DNA from: Pseudomonadota bacterium
Lineage (GTDB): Bacteria > Pseudomonadota > Alphaproteobacteria > Rhizobiales > Xanthobacteraceae
Direction: 5' to 3'
DNA length: 64,000 nucleotides
Assembly (NCBI GenBank): GCA_963204905.1
Contig: CAUJJN010000241.1
Span: 1 to 64,000 of the forward strand
In this document: piece after piece, positions 25,793-35,599 of the stretch
Layout: each line of letters begins with the position of its first letter
Position numbering within the stretch: the first letter of the stretch is position 1
Translations under genes and position numbers: made by a program
The notes under the pieces: model-generated
What the model was told of the DNA's origin: nothing
What the model saw: only the letters and a program-made list of their open reading frames with translations
Databases searched by the model: none

Positions 25793-28705
25793 ATGTCTTT
25801 GTCTCTTGATCGCGAACGCGCGAACGAACGTCCTCTCATTCAGTTGCGTCCCGAGTCCCTGAAGAAACCGGCCGCCGAACCGGGAATGCAGATCATCCGG
25901 CGTAACGGCACGGTCTCGCCGTTCGACGCCGGCAAGATTTCCGTTGCCATGACCAAGGCATTCCTTGCGGTGGAAGGAAATACCGCAGCCGCATCACGCC
26001 GCGTGCATGAAGCCGTCGAAAAGCTCACCGAGGAAGTCGTCGGCACCCTCACCCGCAGGCTGGGAGATGGGCGGACATTCCATATCGAAGACGTGCAGGA
26101 TCAGGTCGAACTGGCTTTGATGCGCAGTGAGCATCACAAGGTGGCCCGCGCCTACGTGCTGTATCGCGAGGATCGTGCCAGGCGGCGCGCCGAAACCGAA
26201 GCCGCGAAGAACGCACAATCGCCCGCCGGGCCCGCGCTGCACGTCAAACTGGCAAACGGCGCGCTGGCGCCGCTCGATGATGCCCGCGTAGCGCTTATCG
26301 TTCGCGAAGCCTGCGCCGGTCTCGACGGTGTCGATCCGTCTCCGGTTCTCGCTGAAACCTATCGCAATCTCTACGACGGCATCAGCCAGGACGAACTGGC
26401 ATTGGCCAGCGTGATGGCCGCGCGTACGCTTGTCGAACAAGAGCCGAACTACACCTACGTCAGCGCACGGTTGCTGCTCGACAAACTGCGGACCGAGGTT
26501 CTGTCGTTCGTCCATGGCGCGCCGACGAGCGCCTCGCAAGCCGACATGGCGACACGCTACGCCGAATACTTCCCGGCCTACATCAAGACGGGCATCAGGA
26601 CCGAACTGCTCGATCCCGATCTCGGCCGGTTCGATCTCAAGAAGATCGCAGCCGCGCTGAAGCCCGAACGCGATCTCGCCTTCCAGTTCCTCGGCCTGCA
26701 AACGCTCTACGACCGTTATTTTCTTCACACCGACGGCAATCGTATTGAACTGCCGCAGGCGTTCTTCATGCGCGTCGCCATGGGGCTGGCGATCCGCGAA
26801 ATCGACCGCGAAGCTCGCGCCATCGAATTTTACGACCTGCTGTCGTCGTTTGACTTCATGGCCTCGACGCCGACGCTGTTCAACTCCGGAACGCTGCGTC
26901 CGCAACTCTCGTCATGCTTCCTGACCACGGTGGCCGACGACCTCGACGGGATCTTCAAGGCCATCAAGGACAACGCGCTGCTGGCGAAGTATTCCGGCGG
27001 CCTCGGCAACGACTGGACCCGCGTCCGCGGCCTCGGCGCGCACATCAAGGGCACCAATGGCGAAAGCCAGGGCGTGGTGCCGTTCCTCAAGGTCGCCAAC
27101 GACACAGCCATCGCGGTGAACCAGGGCGGCAAACGCAAGGGTGCGGTCTGCGCCTATCTCGAGACGTGGCACATCGACATCGAGGAGTTCCTCGACCTGC
27201 GCAAGAACACCGGCGATGACCGCCGCCGCACCCACGACATGAACACCGCCAACTGGGTGCCCGACCTGTTCATGCAACGTGTCGAGGCGGACGGCGATTG
27301 GACCCTGTTCTCGCCGGACGAAACTCCCGACCTGCACGACCTCTACGGCAAGCCGTTCGCGGAACGCTACGCAGCCTATGAAGCCAAGGCCGAACGCGGC
27401 GAAATGCGGGTCTTCAAGACGATCCGCGCCACCGACCTCTGGCGCAAGATGTTGACGATGCTGTTCGAGACCGGGCATCCGTGGATCACGTTCAAGGACC
27501 CGTGCAATCTGCGCTCGCCGCAACAGCACATTGGCGTCATTCACTCATCGAATCTCTGCACCGAGATCACGCTGAACACCTCGGATGACGAAGTCGCGGT
27601 CTGCAATCTCGGCTCCATCAACCTGCCCAATCACATTCTCGACGGCGGCCTCGACGACGCACGCTTGCAGCGCACGATCACGACCGCCATGCGAATGCTC
27701 GACAATGTCATCGACATCAACTTCTACACCATCCCGGAAGCTCGCCGTTCCAACCTGCAACATCGCCCGGTCGGCCTGGGTCTGATGGGATTCCAGGATG
27801 CCATTCAGACACTACGTATCCCGATGGCGTCGGAGGCGGCCGTGGCGTTCGCCGACACCAGCATGGAAGCGATCTCGTTTCATGCGATTTCCGCGTCGGT
27901 CGACCTTGCCGCCGAACGCGGCCGCTATCCGTCTTTCGACGGGTCACTATGGAGCCAGGGCATTTTGCCGCTGGATTCCATCGAACGCCTGGCCGATGCG
28001 CGCGGCGCGCTCGATCTCGACCGCTCCGCGACCCGCGACTGGGAGACCTTGCGCGGACGGGTCAAGATCATCGGAATGCGCAACTCCAATGTAATGGCAA
28101 TCGCGCCGACCGCGACCATCTCCAACATCTGCGGCGTCGCGCAATCGATCGAACCCGCCTACCAGAATCTCTATGTGAAATCGAACATGTCCGGGGACTT
28201 CACGGTGGTGAACGAGCTTTTGGTTCGCGACCTGAAGGCGCGCGGTCTCTGGGACGAGGTGATGATCAACGACCTGAAATACTTCGACGGCAGCGTCGGC
28301 GCCATCGACCGCATCCCGGACGACCTCAAGGCGCTCTACGCCACCGCCTTCGAGATCGATTGCGCATGGCTCATCGAGGCGGCCGCGCGCCGGCAGAAAT
28401 GGATCGATCAGGCGCAGTCGCTCAACCTCTACATTGCCAATCCATCCGGCAAGAAGCTTGATGCCCTGTATCGTCTGGCATGGACGCGCGGCCTCAAGAC
28501 GACCTACTATCTGCGTTCACGCAGCGCCACCCACGTCGAGAAATCCACGCTCAAAGGCACTGACGGCAAGCTGAACGCGGTCTCCGCGACGACGTCAATG
28601 ATAACGCACGCACCCATCCTGGTGCCACGCGCGGAAACCGCGCCCAACCTCGACGGCGTCCTAGCCTGTTCCATCGACAACCCTGACTGCGAAGCCTGTC
28701 AGTAA
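25793..28705 (+). CDS. nrdA: Class I ribonucleoside-diphosphate reductase, alpha (large) subunit
   Basis: The 970-residue protein has two tandem ATP-cone-like regions at the N-terminus: the first from about residue 31 ([19 protein letters not shown]) and the second after about 160 ([19 protein letters not shown]). The catalytic barrel follows with [52 protein letters not shown] and the radical-transfer pair in TYYLRS. The redox tail ends [12 protein letters not shown]. The ATG at 25793 is in the family position; the ribosome binding site is weak (GGGG). It works with the nrdB product 121 nt downstream and lies behind a cobalamin riboswitch. Confidence 0.95.
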   Translation: MSLSLDRERANERPLIQLRPESLKKPAAEPGMQIIRRNGTVSPFDAGKISVAMTKAFLAVEGNTAAASRRVHEAVEKLTEEVVGTLTRRLGDGRTFHIEDVQDQVELALMRSEHHKVARAYVLYREDRARRRAETEAAKNAQSPAGPALHVKLANGALAPLDDARVALIVREACAGLDGVDPSPVLAETYRNLYDGISQDELALASVMAARTLVEQEPNYTYVSARLLLDKLRTEVLSFVHGAPTSASQADMATRYAEYFPAYIKTGIRTELLDPDLGRFDLKKIAAALKPERDLAFQFLGLQTLYDRYFLHTDGNRIELPQAFFMRVAMGLAIREIDREARAIEFYDLLSSFDFMASTPTLFNSGTLRPQLSSCFLTTVADDLDGIFKAIKDNALLAKYSGGLGNDWTRVRGLGAHIKGTNGESQGVVPFLKVANDTAIAVNQGGKRKGAVCAYLETWHIDIEEFLDLRKNTGDDRRRTHDMNTANWVPDLFMQRVEADGDWTLFSPDETPDLHDLYGKPFAERYAAYEAKAERGEMRVFKTIRATDLWRKMLTMLFETGHPWITFKDPCNLRSPQQHIGVIHSSNLCTEITLNTSDDEVAVCNLGSINLPNHILDGGLDDARLQRTITTAMRMLDNVIDINFYTIPEARRSNLQHRPVGLGLMGFQDAIQTLRIPMASEAAVAFADTSMEAISFHAISASVDLAAERGRYPSFDGSLWSQGILPLDSIERLADARGALDLDRSATRDWETLRGRVKIIGMRNSNVMAIAPTATISNICGVAQSIEPAYQNLYVKSNMSGDFTVVNELLVRDLKARGLWDEVMINDLKYFDGSVGAIDRIPDDLKALYATAFEIDCAWLIEAAARRQKWIDQAQSLNLYIANPSGKKLDALYRLAWTRGLKTTYYLRSRSATHVEKSTLKGTDGKLNAVSATTSMITHAPILVPRAETAPNLDGVLACSIDNPDCEACQ

Positions 28706-28826
28706 TCAATCCGTCGTCACGGCCCGGCCTCTCATCGTCCGTGTCGCCTCTTCGACACCGCATCTGAATGTGAAGCGCCGCCAACGAGGCCGGCCGCGAC
28801 GAACAATAGACTCAAGGAAAACCATC

Positions 28827-29960
28827 ATGCTCGACTGGTCCGACACATCCACCCCCGCAAAGCCTACACCGGCGACGATCTTTAACTCCGCTGCCCCGTC
28901 GTCCGCCGAACAGACCGGCCTCGGCGCGATCGATCGTTCGGGCGGCCGCGTATCCGTTGACGACAAGCGGATGATCAACTGCCGCGCCGACGTCAACCAG
29001 TTGCTGCCGCTGAAATACCGTTGGGCGTGGGAAAAGTATCTCGCAGGCTGCAACAACCACTGGATGCCCACAGAGGTCTCCATGCAAGCGGACATCGCGC
29101 TTTGGAAATCCAAGGATGGGCTGACGGACGACGAACGACGCGCCATCAAGCGCAACCTCGGATTCTTCGCGGCCTCCGAAAGTCTCGTCGCCAACAACAT
29201 CGTGCTGGCAATCTATCGCCACCTCACTAATCCGGAGTGCCGGCAATACCTGTTGCGGCAGGCATTCGAGGAGGCGGTGCATACTCACACGTTCCAGTAC
29301 ATCGTCGAAAGCCTCGGTCTCGACGAGGGCGAGCTCTTTAATATGTACAGGGAGGTCCCCTCCATTACCGACAAGGCGGCATGGGCACTCAAGCACACGC
29401 AACATCTCGACGATCCGGACTTCAAGACCGGCACGCCCGAGGCGGACCAGGCTTTCCTGCGTGATCTCGTCGCCTTCTATGTCATTTTCGAAGGTATGTG
29501 GTTCTACACCGGCTTCGCACAGATCTTGTCGCTCGGCCGCCGCAACAAGATGGTCGGCATCGCAGAACAGTATCAGTACATCCTGCGCGACGAGTCGATT
29601 CATCTCAATTTCGGCATCGACGTCATCAATCAGATCAAGATCGAGAATCCGCATTTGTGGACAGCGACCTTCCAGGAAGAGGTTCGCGGCATGATCCGGA
29701 CCGCCGCGGACCTTGAGGCCGCCTATGGCCGGGACACCATGCCGCGCGGCTTCCTCGGACTGAATGCGGCGCTGTGCGAGCAATATATGCACTTCATCGC
29801 CAATCGCCGCTGCGCCCAGATCGGTCTCGCGCCGGTGTTCGCGGAGGCCGACAATCCCTTCCCATGGATGAGCGAGGCGATGGATCTCAAAAAGGAGAAG
29901 AATTTCTTCGAGACCCGCGTGATCGAGTATCAGAACGGCGGCGCGCTGAGTTGGGAATAG
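28827..29960 (+). CDS. nrdB: Class I (probable class Ic) ribonucleotide reductase beta subunit, tyrosine-less R2
   Basis: The 377-residue ferritin-like R2 protein has metal ligands Glu118, Glu149, His152, Glu222, Glu256 and His259. At the radical-tyrosine position (four residues after His152, in EEAVHTHTF) it has Phe156. Ligand spacings 31, 3, 73, 34 and 3 equal those of Chlamydia trachomatis R2 (E89, E120, H123, E193, E227, H230, with F127), the founding class Ic enzyme with a Mn/Fe cofactor. The first ligand is Glu, not Asp as in class Ia. AAGGA precedes the ATG at 28827. It is co-transcribed with nrdA and so under B12 control. Confidence 0.93.
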   Translation: MLDWSDTSTPAKPTPATIFNSAAPSSAEQTGLGAIDRSGGRVSVDDKRMINCRADVNQLLPLKYRWAWEKYLAGCNNHWMPTEVSMQADIALWKSKDGLTDDERRAIKRNLGFFAASESLVANNIVLAIYRHLTNPECRQYLLRQAFEEAVHTHTFQYIVESLGLDEGELFNMYREVPSITDKAAWALKHTQHLDDPDFKTGTPEADQAFLRDLVAFYVIFEGMWFYTGFAQILSLGRRNKMVGIAEQYQYILRDESIHLNFGIDVINQIKIENPHLWTATFQEEVRGMIRTAADLEAAYGRDTMPRGFLGLNAALCEQYMHFIANRRCAQIGLAPVFAEADNPFPWMSEAMDLKKEKNFFETRVIEYQNGGALSWE

Positions 29961-30271
29961 CCGGGCCGGGCTGCGCCCGACCACAACTCAGGCTACAAAT
30001 ATTGGCTCCCCATGGCTGTCACGATGGCGAGAGAATCACGCCATCGTGCATGTGCGATCAAATCGGCGGGCGATTCCCGATCGCTTGTCGAGGCGACAGC
30101 GGCGGCCTGCTCACAGACTGGCATTCCGATCTTCGAACGGACGTGACTACGCGCATCCCGACTTTTGGTATCAGGCGAACATTATGCGTAATCATTCCGT
30201 TAGCCGGCGCGAACTCGCAACGTGAGCTTGCTCGGCCCAAAGCGAATCGAAAACCTCCTGAACGCTCGCAG
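29961..30271. other. Convergent gap between nrdB and fmdB
   Basis: This 311-bp stretch holds a short GC hairpin just behind nrdB (CGGGC-TGC-GCCCG near 29967-29979) without a T-run. I see no gene and no clear terminator. Confidence 0.5.
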
Positions 30272-30610
30272 CTAGTGACTGATCATCCAGGGCCGTGCGG
30301 TCGGAAAGCCCTTTGCTCCGCCCTTTGTCTTGGTCATCAAACGTGACGGCTTTCCGGAACAGCAACCGCAGCCCGGGCCGTGCGAAGCCTTGTACTCGTC
30401 GAGCGTCTTCGGTGCGTGCGCGCTGCGCTCATTGAGCGAGCGCGCCTTGCGCGTCTCCGCCGGCATGCATGAAAACCGGGGCGCCGTCAGAATGACCCGC
30501 GGTGACGCCTCGCCACAATCCGGGCAGACGTCCGGCAGCTCATATTCCGACATCGGTCGCATGTTGGTGAAAGGGCCGCAGTCGTCGCAAAGATACTCGT
30601 AGACCGGCAT
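30272..30610 (-). CDS. fmdB: FmdB family zinc-ribbon protein
   Basis: The 112-residue protein starts PVYEYLCDDCG and has a four-cysteine zinc ribbon (C8, C11, C29, C32). A further Cys cluster, HGPGCGCCSG, lies towards the C-terminus and is followed by a basic tail. FmdB proteins accompany formamidase FmdA in Methylophilus and relatives and were proposed to be regulators, though the function is not proven. The ATG at 30610 gives the family start. It follows fmdA by 72 nt and is the last gene of the operon. Confidence 0.85.
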   Translation of the reverse strand: MPVYEYLCDDCGPFTNMRPMSEYELPDVCPDCGEASPRVILTAPRFSCMPAETRKARSLNERSAHAPKTLDEYKASHGPGCGCCSGKPSRLMTKTKGGAKGFPTARPWMISH

Positions 30611-30682
30611 ATCAACCTCGCCATCAATCGGGAGCATGAACGTGAGCGACGATTGCGCCGCCCACGTTTCTGAAGCAGTTAC

Positions 30683-31912
30683 TTACTTGTCGGGTGACAG
30701 TGGCATGTCGATGCCGCCCTTGATGTGCTTCACGGGGCCGGCGGCCGACGGCATGATATCGAAATCGAAGATTTCGGTCGGCAGATACAGGGTGGCACAG
30801 GCATTCGGAATATCAACCACGCCGGAGATGTGTCCCTGCACCGGCGCGACGCCGAGGATCGAATAGGCCTGCGCGCCGGAATAGCCGAACTTCTTCAGAT
30901 ATTCGATCGCGTTGAGGCAGGCCTGTCGATAGGCGATCTGCACATCGAGGTAGTGCTGCTTGCCGGATTCGTCGACCGAAATGCCTTCGAAAATCAGATA
31001 GTCCTTATAATTTGGCGTGATCGGTGACGGGCGGAAGATTGGGTTCTTGATGCCGTACTTCTCCATTCCGCCCTTGATCAGATCGACACGAAGATGCGTC
31101 CAGCCCGCCATCTCGATCGCGCCGCAGAACGTGATCTCGCCATCGCCCTGGCTGAAGTGCAGGTCGCCCATCGAGAGGCCTGCGCCAGGAACGTAAACCG
31201 GGAAGTAGATCTTCGAGCCGCGCGACAGATCCTTGATATCGCAATTGCCGCCGTGTTCGCGCGGCGGCACGGTGCGAGCACCCTCGGCCTGAATCTTCGA
31301 TTTGACGTCGCCGGTGGCGCGACCCGCGTGCGCGGTGCTGGCGAACGGTGGGTTGGCGAGCGGCGGCACCCGCGTCGGGTTGGTGGCGATCAGGGCAGTC
31401 TCGCGTTCGTTCCAGTTCGCCAGCATTTTCGGATCTGGCAGGCAGCCGATCAACCCAGGATGAATCAGACCGGCGAAGTTCACGCCCGGCACATGGCGCG
31501 ACGACGTATACAGCCCCTTGAAGTCCCAGATCGACTTCTGCGCCTGCGGGAAATGCTCTGTGAGGAAACCCCCGCCGTTCTGCTTGGAGAAGAAACCGTT
31601 GAAACCCCAGAGACTCTCCTTCATGGGTCCGATATCGAGCAGATCGACCACCAGCAGATCGCCCGGCTCCGCACCCTTGACCCCGATCGGTCCGGAAAGA
31701 AAATGTACCGTCGTCAGATCAATGTCACGGACGTCGTCAGCGGAATCATTATTTTTGATGAAGCCGCCGGTCCAGTCGTAGGTTTCGAGAATGAAATCGT
31801 CGCCCGGGTTAACCCACTCGACGATCGGAATATCCGGATGCCAGCGATTGTGGACCTTGTCGTTTTCGTAGGCGGGCCTGCTCAGATCGACTTTCACCAG
31901 TGTCTCAGGCAT
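30683..31912 (-). CDS. fmdA: Formamidase / acetamidase family amidohydrolase
   Basis: The 409-residue protein is a full-length FmdA: it starts PETLVKVDLSRPAYEND, with HNRWHPDIP, then HFLSGPIGVKGAEPGDLLVVDLLDIGP, REHGGNCDIKDLSRGSKIYFPVYVPGA and GDLHFSQGDGEI with conserved acidic and histidine residues. These zinc-dependent enzymes release ammonia from formamide or short amides. GGGAG precedes the ATG at 31912. It lies 28 nt behind the last transporter gene, so import and hydrolysis are coupled. No urease is present, which favours amides over urea as the physiological substrate. Confidence 0.92.
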   Translation of the reverse strand: MPETLVKVDLSRPAYENDKVHNRWHPDIPIVEWVNPGDDFILETYDWTGGFIKNNDSADDVRDIDLTTVHFLSGPIGVKGAEPGDLLVVDLLDIGPMKESLWGFNGFFSKQNGGGFLTEHFPQAQKSIWDFKGLYTSSRHVPGVNFAGLIHPGLIGCLPDPKMLANWNERETALIATNPTRVPPLANPPFASTAHAGRATGDVKSKIQAEGARTVPPREHGGNCDIKDLSRGSKIYFPVYVPGAGLSMGDLHFSQGDGEITFCGAIEMAGWTHLRVDLIKGGMEKYGIKNPIFRPSPITPNYKDYLIFEGISVDESGKQHYLDVQIAYRQACLNAIEYLKKFGYSGAQAYSILGVAPVQGHISGVVDIPNACATLYLPTEIFDFDIMPSAAGPVKHIKGGIDMPLSPDK

Positions 31913-31940
31913 TCGGGACTCCCTTCTTGAAAAAACACGT

Positions 31941-32633
31941 TTAGACGGACAGATATTTAGCGACCTGCGCTTCATCGACGCTGTTACGCGGATCGTCGCG
32001 AACGATCTCACCGTTCTCGATCACCAGCACACGATCGGCGATGTCGAGGGCGAAGCTCAGCACCTGTTCGGACACCACGATGGACAGTCCACGCTCATCG
32101 CGGATGCGCTTCAGCGTGCGTCCCATCTCCCGAATGATCGACGGTTGAATTCCTTCGGTCGGCTCGTCCAGCAGCAGAACCTTGGGCTTGGTCGCGAGCG
32201 CCCGCGCAATGGCGAGTTGCTGCTGCTGACCGCCGGAGAGGTTACCTCCGCGCCGGTTCTTCATTTCCAGAAGCACCGGAAACAGCTCGTAGATATCGGC
32301 GGGCACCTCGCTGTCCCCGCTGGTGACGAGGCCGGTTTCGATATTCTCCTTCACTGTCATCGAGGAGAAGATCATTCGGCCTTGTGGAACGTAGGCGAGC
32401 CCCCTGGCGACGCGCTCGTAGCTTTTGAGGCCAGACACCTCCACGTCGTCCATCTTCACCGACCCGCTTTTGGTCGGAACGATCCCCATCAACGACTTCA
32501 TCAGCGTGGTTTTGCCCATGCCGTTGCGCCCCATGATGGCGACGATCTCGTTGGAGGCAACGGAGACGTTGAGACCATGCAGCACTTCGCTCTGCCCGTA
32601 AGCCACATGGAGATCCTGAATCGCAAACATCAT
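31941..32633 (-). CDS. urtE: Urea/short-chain amide ABC transporter ATP-binding protein, UrtE type
   Basis: The 230-residue ATPase has Walker A GRNGMGKTT at residues 35-43, signature LSGGQQQQLAIARAL and Walker B LLLDEPTEGIQPSII, the last being diagnostic of UrtE/FmdF ATPases. It forms the ATPase pair with UrtD. The gene is 10 nt behind urtD and 28 nt ahead of fmdA. Confidence 0.93.
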   Translation of the reverse strand: MMFAIQDLHVAYGQSEVLHGLNVSVASNEIVAIMGRNGMGKTTLMKSLMGIVPTKSGSVKMDDVEVSGLKSYERVARGLAYVPQGRMIFSSMTVKENIETGLVTSGDSEVPADIYELFPVLLEMKNRRGGNLSGGQQQQLAIARALATKPKVLLLDEPTEGIQPSIIREMGRTLKRIRDERGLSIVVSEQVLSFALDIADRVLVIENGEIVRDDPRNSVDEAQVAKYLSV

Positions 32634-32643
32634 GCCCCCCTGT

Positions 32644-33399
32644 TCAGTGTCCGAGATAGACTTCGATGACCTTCGGATCGTTCTTGACAGTCTCCATGGA
32701 GCCCTCGGAAAGAATCTTGCCTTGATGAAGAACGGTAACCTTGTGGGCGATGTCCTCGACGAACTTCATGTCGTGCTCGATCACCAGCACCGACCGGTTC
32801 TTGATGATCCGGTTCAGCAGTTCGGCGGTTTTCACGCGCTCGCTGACGCTCATGCCGGCCACCGGTTCGTCGAGCATCAACAACTCGGGATCCTGAATCA
32901 GCAGCATCCCGATTTCGAGCCATTGCTTCTGCCCGTGGCTCAGCAGGTCGGCCGTCGTATCGAGACGGTCCTTGAGAAAGATCATCTCCGCGACTTCCTC
33001 GACGCGCTCCCGAACAGCCTGATCGCGCTGGAAGGTCAAGGCTCCAAACACGGTGCGTCCGCGCGGGAAGGAAATCTCGAGATTCTCGAAGACGGTCAGA
33101 TCCTCGTAGATCGACGGCGTCTGAAACTTGCGGCCGACGCCGGCCTGGACGATCTGGTTCTCCTTGAGCCTGGTCAGCTCCTTGCCGCGAAACTGGATCG
33201 AACCCGAGGTCGCTTTGGTCTTGCCGCAGATCAAATCGAGCACAGTGGTCTTGCCGGCGCCGTTCGGGCCGATGATGACGCGGATTTCGTTCTCGTCGAC
33301 GTAGAACGAAAGATCGCTCACCGCCTTGAAGCCGTCGAACGATACGGTCAGCGCCTCGACCGCGAGCAGGAAATCCTTGGGTTGACTGCCGATCAGCAT
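32644..33399 (-). CDS. urtD: Urea/short-chain amide ABC transporter ATP-binding protein, UrtD type
   Basis: The 251-residue ATPase has Walker A GPNGAGKTT and, in place of the usual LSGGQ, the UrtD-specific LSHGQKQWLEIGMLL; Walker B is LLMLDEPVAGMS. That histidine-containing signature distinguishes the urea-type branch. It lies 9 nt behind urtC. Confidence 0.94.
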   Translation of the reverse strand: MLIGSQPKDFLLAVEALTVSFDGFKAVSDLSFYVDENEIRVIIGPNGAGKTTVLDLICGKTKATSGSIQFRGKELTRLKENQIVQAGVGRKFQTPSIYEDLTVFENLEISFPRGRTVFGALTFQRDQAVRERVEEVAEMIFLKDRLDTTADLLSHGQKQWLEIGMLLIQDPELLMLDEPVAGMSVSERVKTAELLNRIIKNRSVLVIEHDMKFVEDIAHKVTVLHQGKILSEGSMETVKNDPKVIEVYLGH

Positions 33400-33408
33400 G
33401 GGTGCCTC

Positions 33409-34554
33409 CTATTCCGCTGGTGCGCCGTTGGTCACAGGGGGATCGATCAGATCGCCGGTCTTGCGGTTGGCGCGAGAGAACAAACGCTCAATCCTGCCCT
33501 GGACGTGGTCGCGCCAAATTCCGGCCAGTCCGCTGGGGAAGATCAGAACGACGGCAATGAACAGTGCACCGAGGCCAAACAGCCAAAGTTCAGGGAAAGA
33601 TTCGGAGAGGCTGGTCTTGGCGAAATTCACCAGCAGAGTGCCGTAAACCGCGCCGAAGATCGAAAGCCGTCCGCCGACCGCCGTGTAGATCACCATTTCA
33701 ATCGAGGGGACGATGCCGACGAAGGATGGTGACATGAAGCCGACCTCCAGCGTGAACAGCGCACCGCCGATGGCCGCGAACACGGCCGCGATGCAGAAAG
33801 CAAAGATCTTGAAGTTCGCGACGCTATAGCCGGAGAAGCGGACCCGGTCTTCCTTCTCGCGCATCGCCACGAGAATGCGACCGAGCTTCGAATGTCGGAT
33901 GTATTGTGCGACGCCGACACAACCAAGCAGGCAGACCACTTCGACGAAGTAGAGGATAAACTTCGCATTATCGGTCCGGATATCCCAACCATGCAGCGTG
34001 CGGAGATCGGTGATGCCGTTGACGCCGCCGGTGTAGCCCTGCTGACCAATGATGAGGATCGTGAGGATTGCTGCGATAGCCTGGGTGATGATGGCGAAAT
34101 AGACGCCGCCGACACGGCGTTTGAACATCGCCGCACCGATGATGAAGGCGAAGATTGCCGGCACCACGATGATTGCGATGATCGTGAAGGTCAGGCTGTG
34201 AAATGGTTTCCAGAAGAACGGGAGCGATGTGATCTGATTCCAGTCCATGAAGTCCGGAATTCCGGGGGTCGACTGGATCTTGGTATTCTCGACGCTTGAC
34301 GCCTCAAGCTTCAGGAACATCGCCATGCAGTATCCGCCGAGGCCGAAGAAGACGCCCTGGCCAAGGCTTAGAATGCCGCCATAACCCCAGCATATCACCA
34401 GGCCTAGCGCCACGAAGGCGTAGGTCAGATACTTCGCGACCAGATTCAGGCGGAAGATGTCCAGCGACAGTGGAAGCACCACGATCAGGAATGCCGCCAG
34501 CACCAGGAAGCCGATGAATTCGGAACGATTGAACAGGCGAGGATTGTCGGACAT
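33409..34554 (-). CDS. urtC: Urea/short-chain amide ABC transporter permease, UrtC type
   Basis: The 381-residue LivM-type permease has GLVICWGYGGILSLGQGVFFGLGGYCMAMFL across its second and third helices (about 54-84), the urea-type variant of the LivM core, plus a long periplasmic loop with the segment IPDFMDWNQITSLPFFWKPF. It ends with GLAGIWRDHVQGRIERLF and a basic tail. It pairs with UrtB. The gene is 15 nt behind urtB. Confidence 0.93.
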   Translation of the reverse strand: MSDNPRLFNRSEFIGFLVLAAFLIVVLPLSLDIFRLNLVAKYLTYAFVALGLVICWGYGGILSLGQGVFFGLGGYCMAMFLKLEASSVENTKIQSTPGIPDFMDWNQITSLPFFWKPFHSLTFTIIAIIVVPAIFAFIIGAAMFKRRVGGVYFAIITQAIAAILTILIIGQQGYTGGVNGITDLRTLHGWDIRTDNAKFILYFVEVVCLLGCVGVAQYIRHSKLGRILVAMREKEDRVRFSGYSVANFKIFAFCIAAVFAAIGGALFTLEVGFMSPSFVGIVPSIEMVIYTAVGGRLSIFGAVYGTLLVNFAKTSLSESFPELWLFGLGALFIAVVLIFPSGLAGIWRDHVQGRIERLFSRANRKTGDLIDPPVTNGAPAE

Positions 34555-34569
34555 GGTCGCTCCAGCCGT

Positions 34570-35496
34570 TTACTTGCGAACCTTGAGGGCGAACAGGCCT
34601 TGAGGCCGCAGCATCAGAATTCCGACGATCGCCAGCAGCGTGATGACCTGCGCCATCGAACCGGACAGGAAGAACTCCAGCGTCGAGCGGGCCTGTGAGA
34701 TGGTGAACGCGGAAGCGATCGTACCGAACAGACTGGCCGCGCCGCCAAAGACGACCACGAGGAAAGTATCGACGATATAAAGCTGCCCCGAGGTCGGCCC
34801 GGTCGAGCCGATCATGGTGAACGCGCTGCCGGCGACGCCAGCAATGCCGCAACCCAATCCGAAAGTGTAACGGTCCACCTTTTCGGTATTGATGCCGACC
34901 GCGCCGGCCATGGCGCGATTTTGCACCACCGCGCGAACCTGCTTGCCCCAGCGCGACTTGTAGAGGATATAGGCCACCGCGATGGTAATCAGGATCGTCA
35001 ACGCCATGACGAACATGCCGTTGATCGGAATCTGAATGCTGTCGGTCACCTGCCACGATCCCATCATCCATTCCGGAAGCTCGACGCCGACTTCGCGTGC
35101 GCCGAAGATGGAGCGGTAGGCCTGCTGGAGAATGAGGCTCAGTCCCCACGTCGCCAGTAACGTGTCCAGCGGTCGCTTGTAGAGATGGCGTATCAACGCC
35201 CACTCCACCAGCATTCCGAGCGCGCCTGCCGCGACGAATGCGACGATCATGGCGACGAAGAAGTATCCAGAGAACAGCGAAGGCAGATAGTTCTGGAAAA
35301 ACCCGGATGTCATCCAGGTCATGTAGGCCCCGAGGATCATGAACTCGCCATGGGCCATGTTGATGACGCCCATCTGGCCGAAAATGATCGCAAGGCCCAG
35401 CGCCATCAGCACGAAGACGGAGAACAGGATCAATCCTGCGAAGCCCTGCATCACGAAAATTGAACTGAGATCAGCAAGCGAATAATCGCCGAACAT
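34570..35496 (-). CDS. urtB: Urea/short-chain amide ABC transporter permease, UrtB type
   Basis: The 308-residue LivH-type permease has FGQMGVINMAHGEFMILGAY near residues 39-58 and the urea-branch features RSIFGAREVGVELPEWM and RWGKQVRAVVQNRAMAGAVGI. The ATG at 35496 follows GGAGAG; the frame is open to 35517. A 10-bp hairpin lies in the 103-nt gap after urtA, perhaps giving more binding protein than permease. Confidence 0.94.
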   Translation of the reverse strand: MFGDYSLADLSSIFVMQGFAGLILFSVFVLMALGLAIIFGQMGVINMAHGEFMILGAYMTWMTSGFFQNYLPSLFSGYFFVAMIVAFVAAGALGMLVEWALIRHLYKRPLDTLLATWGLSLILQQAYRSIFGAREVGVELPEWMMGSWQVTDSIQIPINGMFVMALTILITIAVAYILYKSRWGKQVRAVVQNRAMAGAVGINTEKVDRYTFGLGCGIAGVAGSAFTMIGSTGPTSGQLYIVDTFLVVVFGGAASLFGTIASAFTISQARSTLEFFLSGSMAQVITLLAIVGILMLRPQGLFALKVRK

Positions 35497-35523
35497 GAAT
35501 CGCTCTCCTGCCTTCAAGGGGTG

Positions 35524-35557
35524 CCCCGCGCCGCGAACAGATGGACCCGGCGCGGGG
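35524..35557 (-). promoter_or_regulatory. Intercistronic hairpin between urtA and urtB
   Basis: CCCCGCGCCG at 35524-35533 and CGGCGCGGGG at 35548-35557 form a perfect 10-bp stem with a 14-nt loop. No U-run follows on the minus strand. Such hairpins behind binding-protein genes commonly protect the upstream mRNA from 3' decay, which would raise UrtA over UrtB; that role is inferred. Confidence 0.6.
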
Positions 35558-35599
35558 TAAGGGTGCGGCCCTATTCGGCCACACCGGGAGAGGAAGGAC

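Noticed and set aside
29967-29979. GC hairpin just behind nrdB as a terminator
   Set aside because: The stem is only five pairs and there is no T-run.
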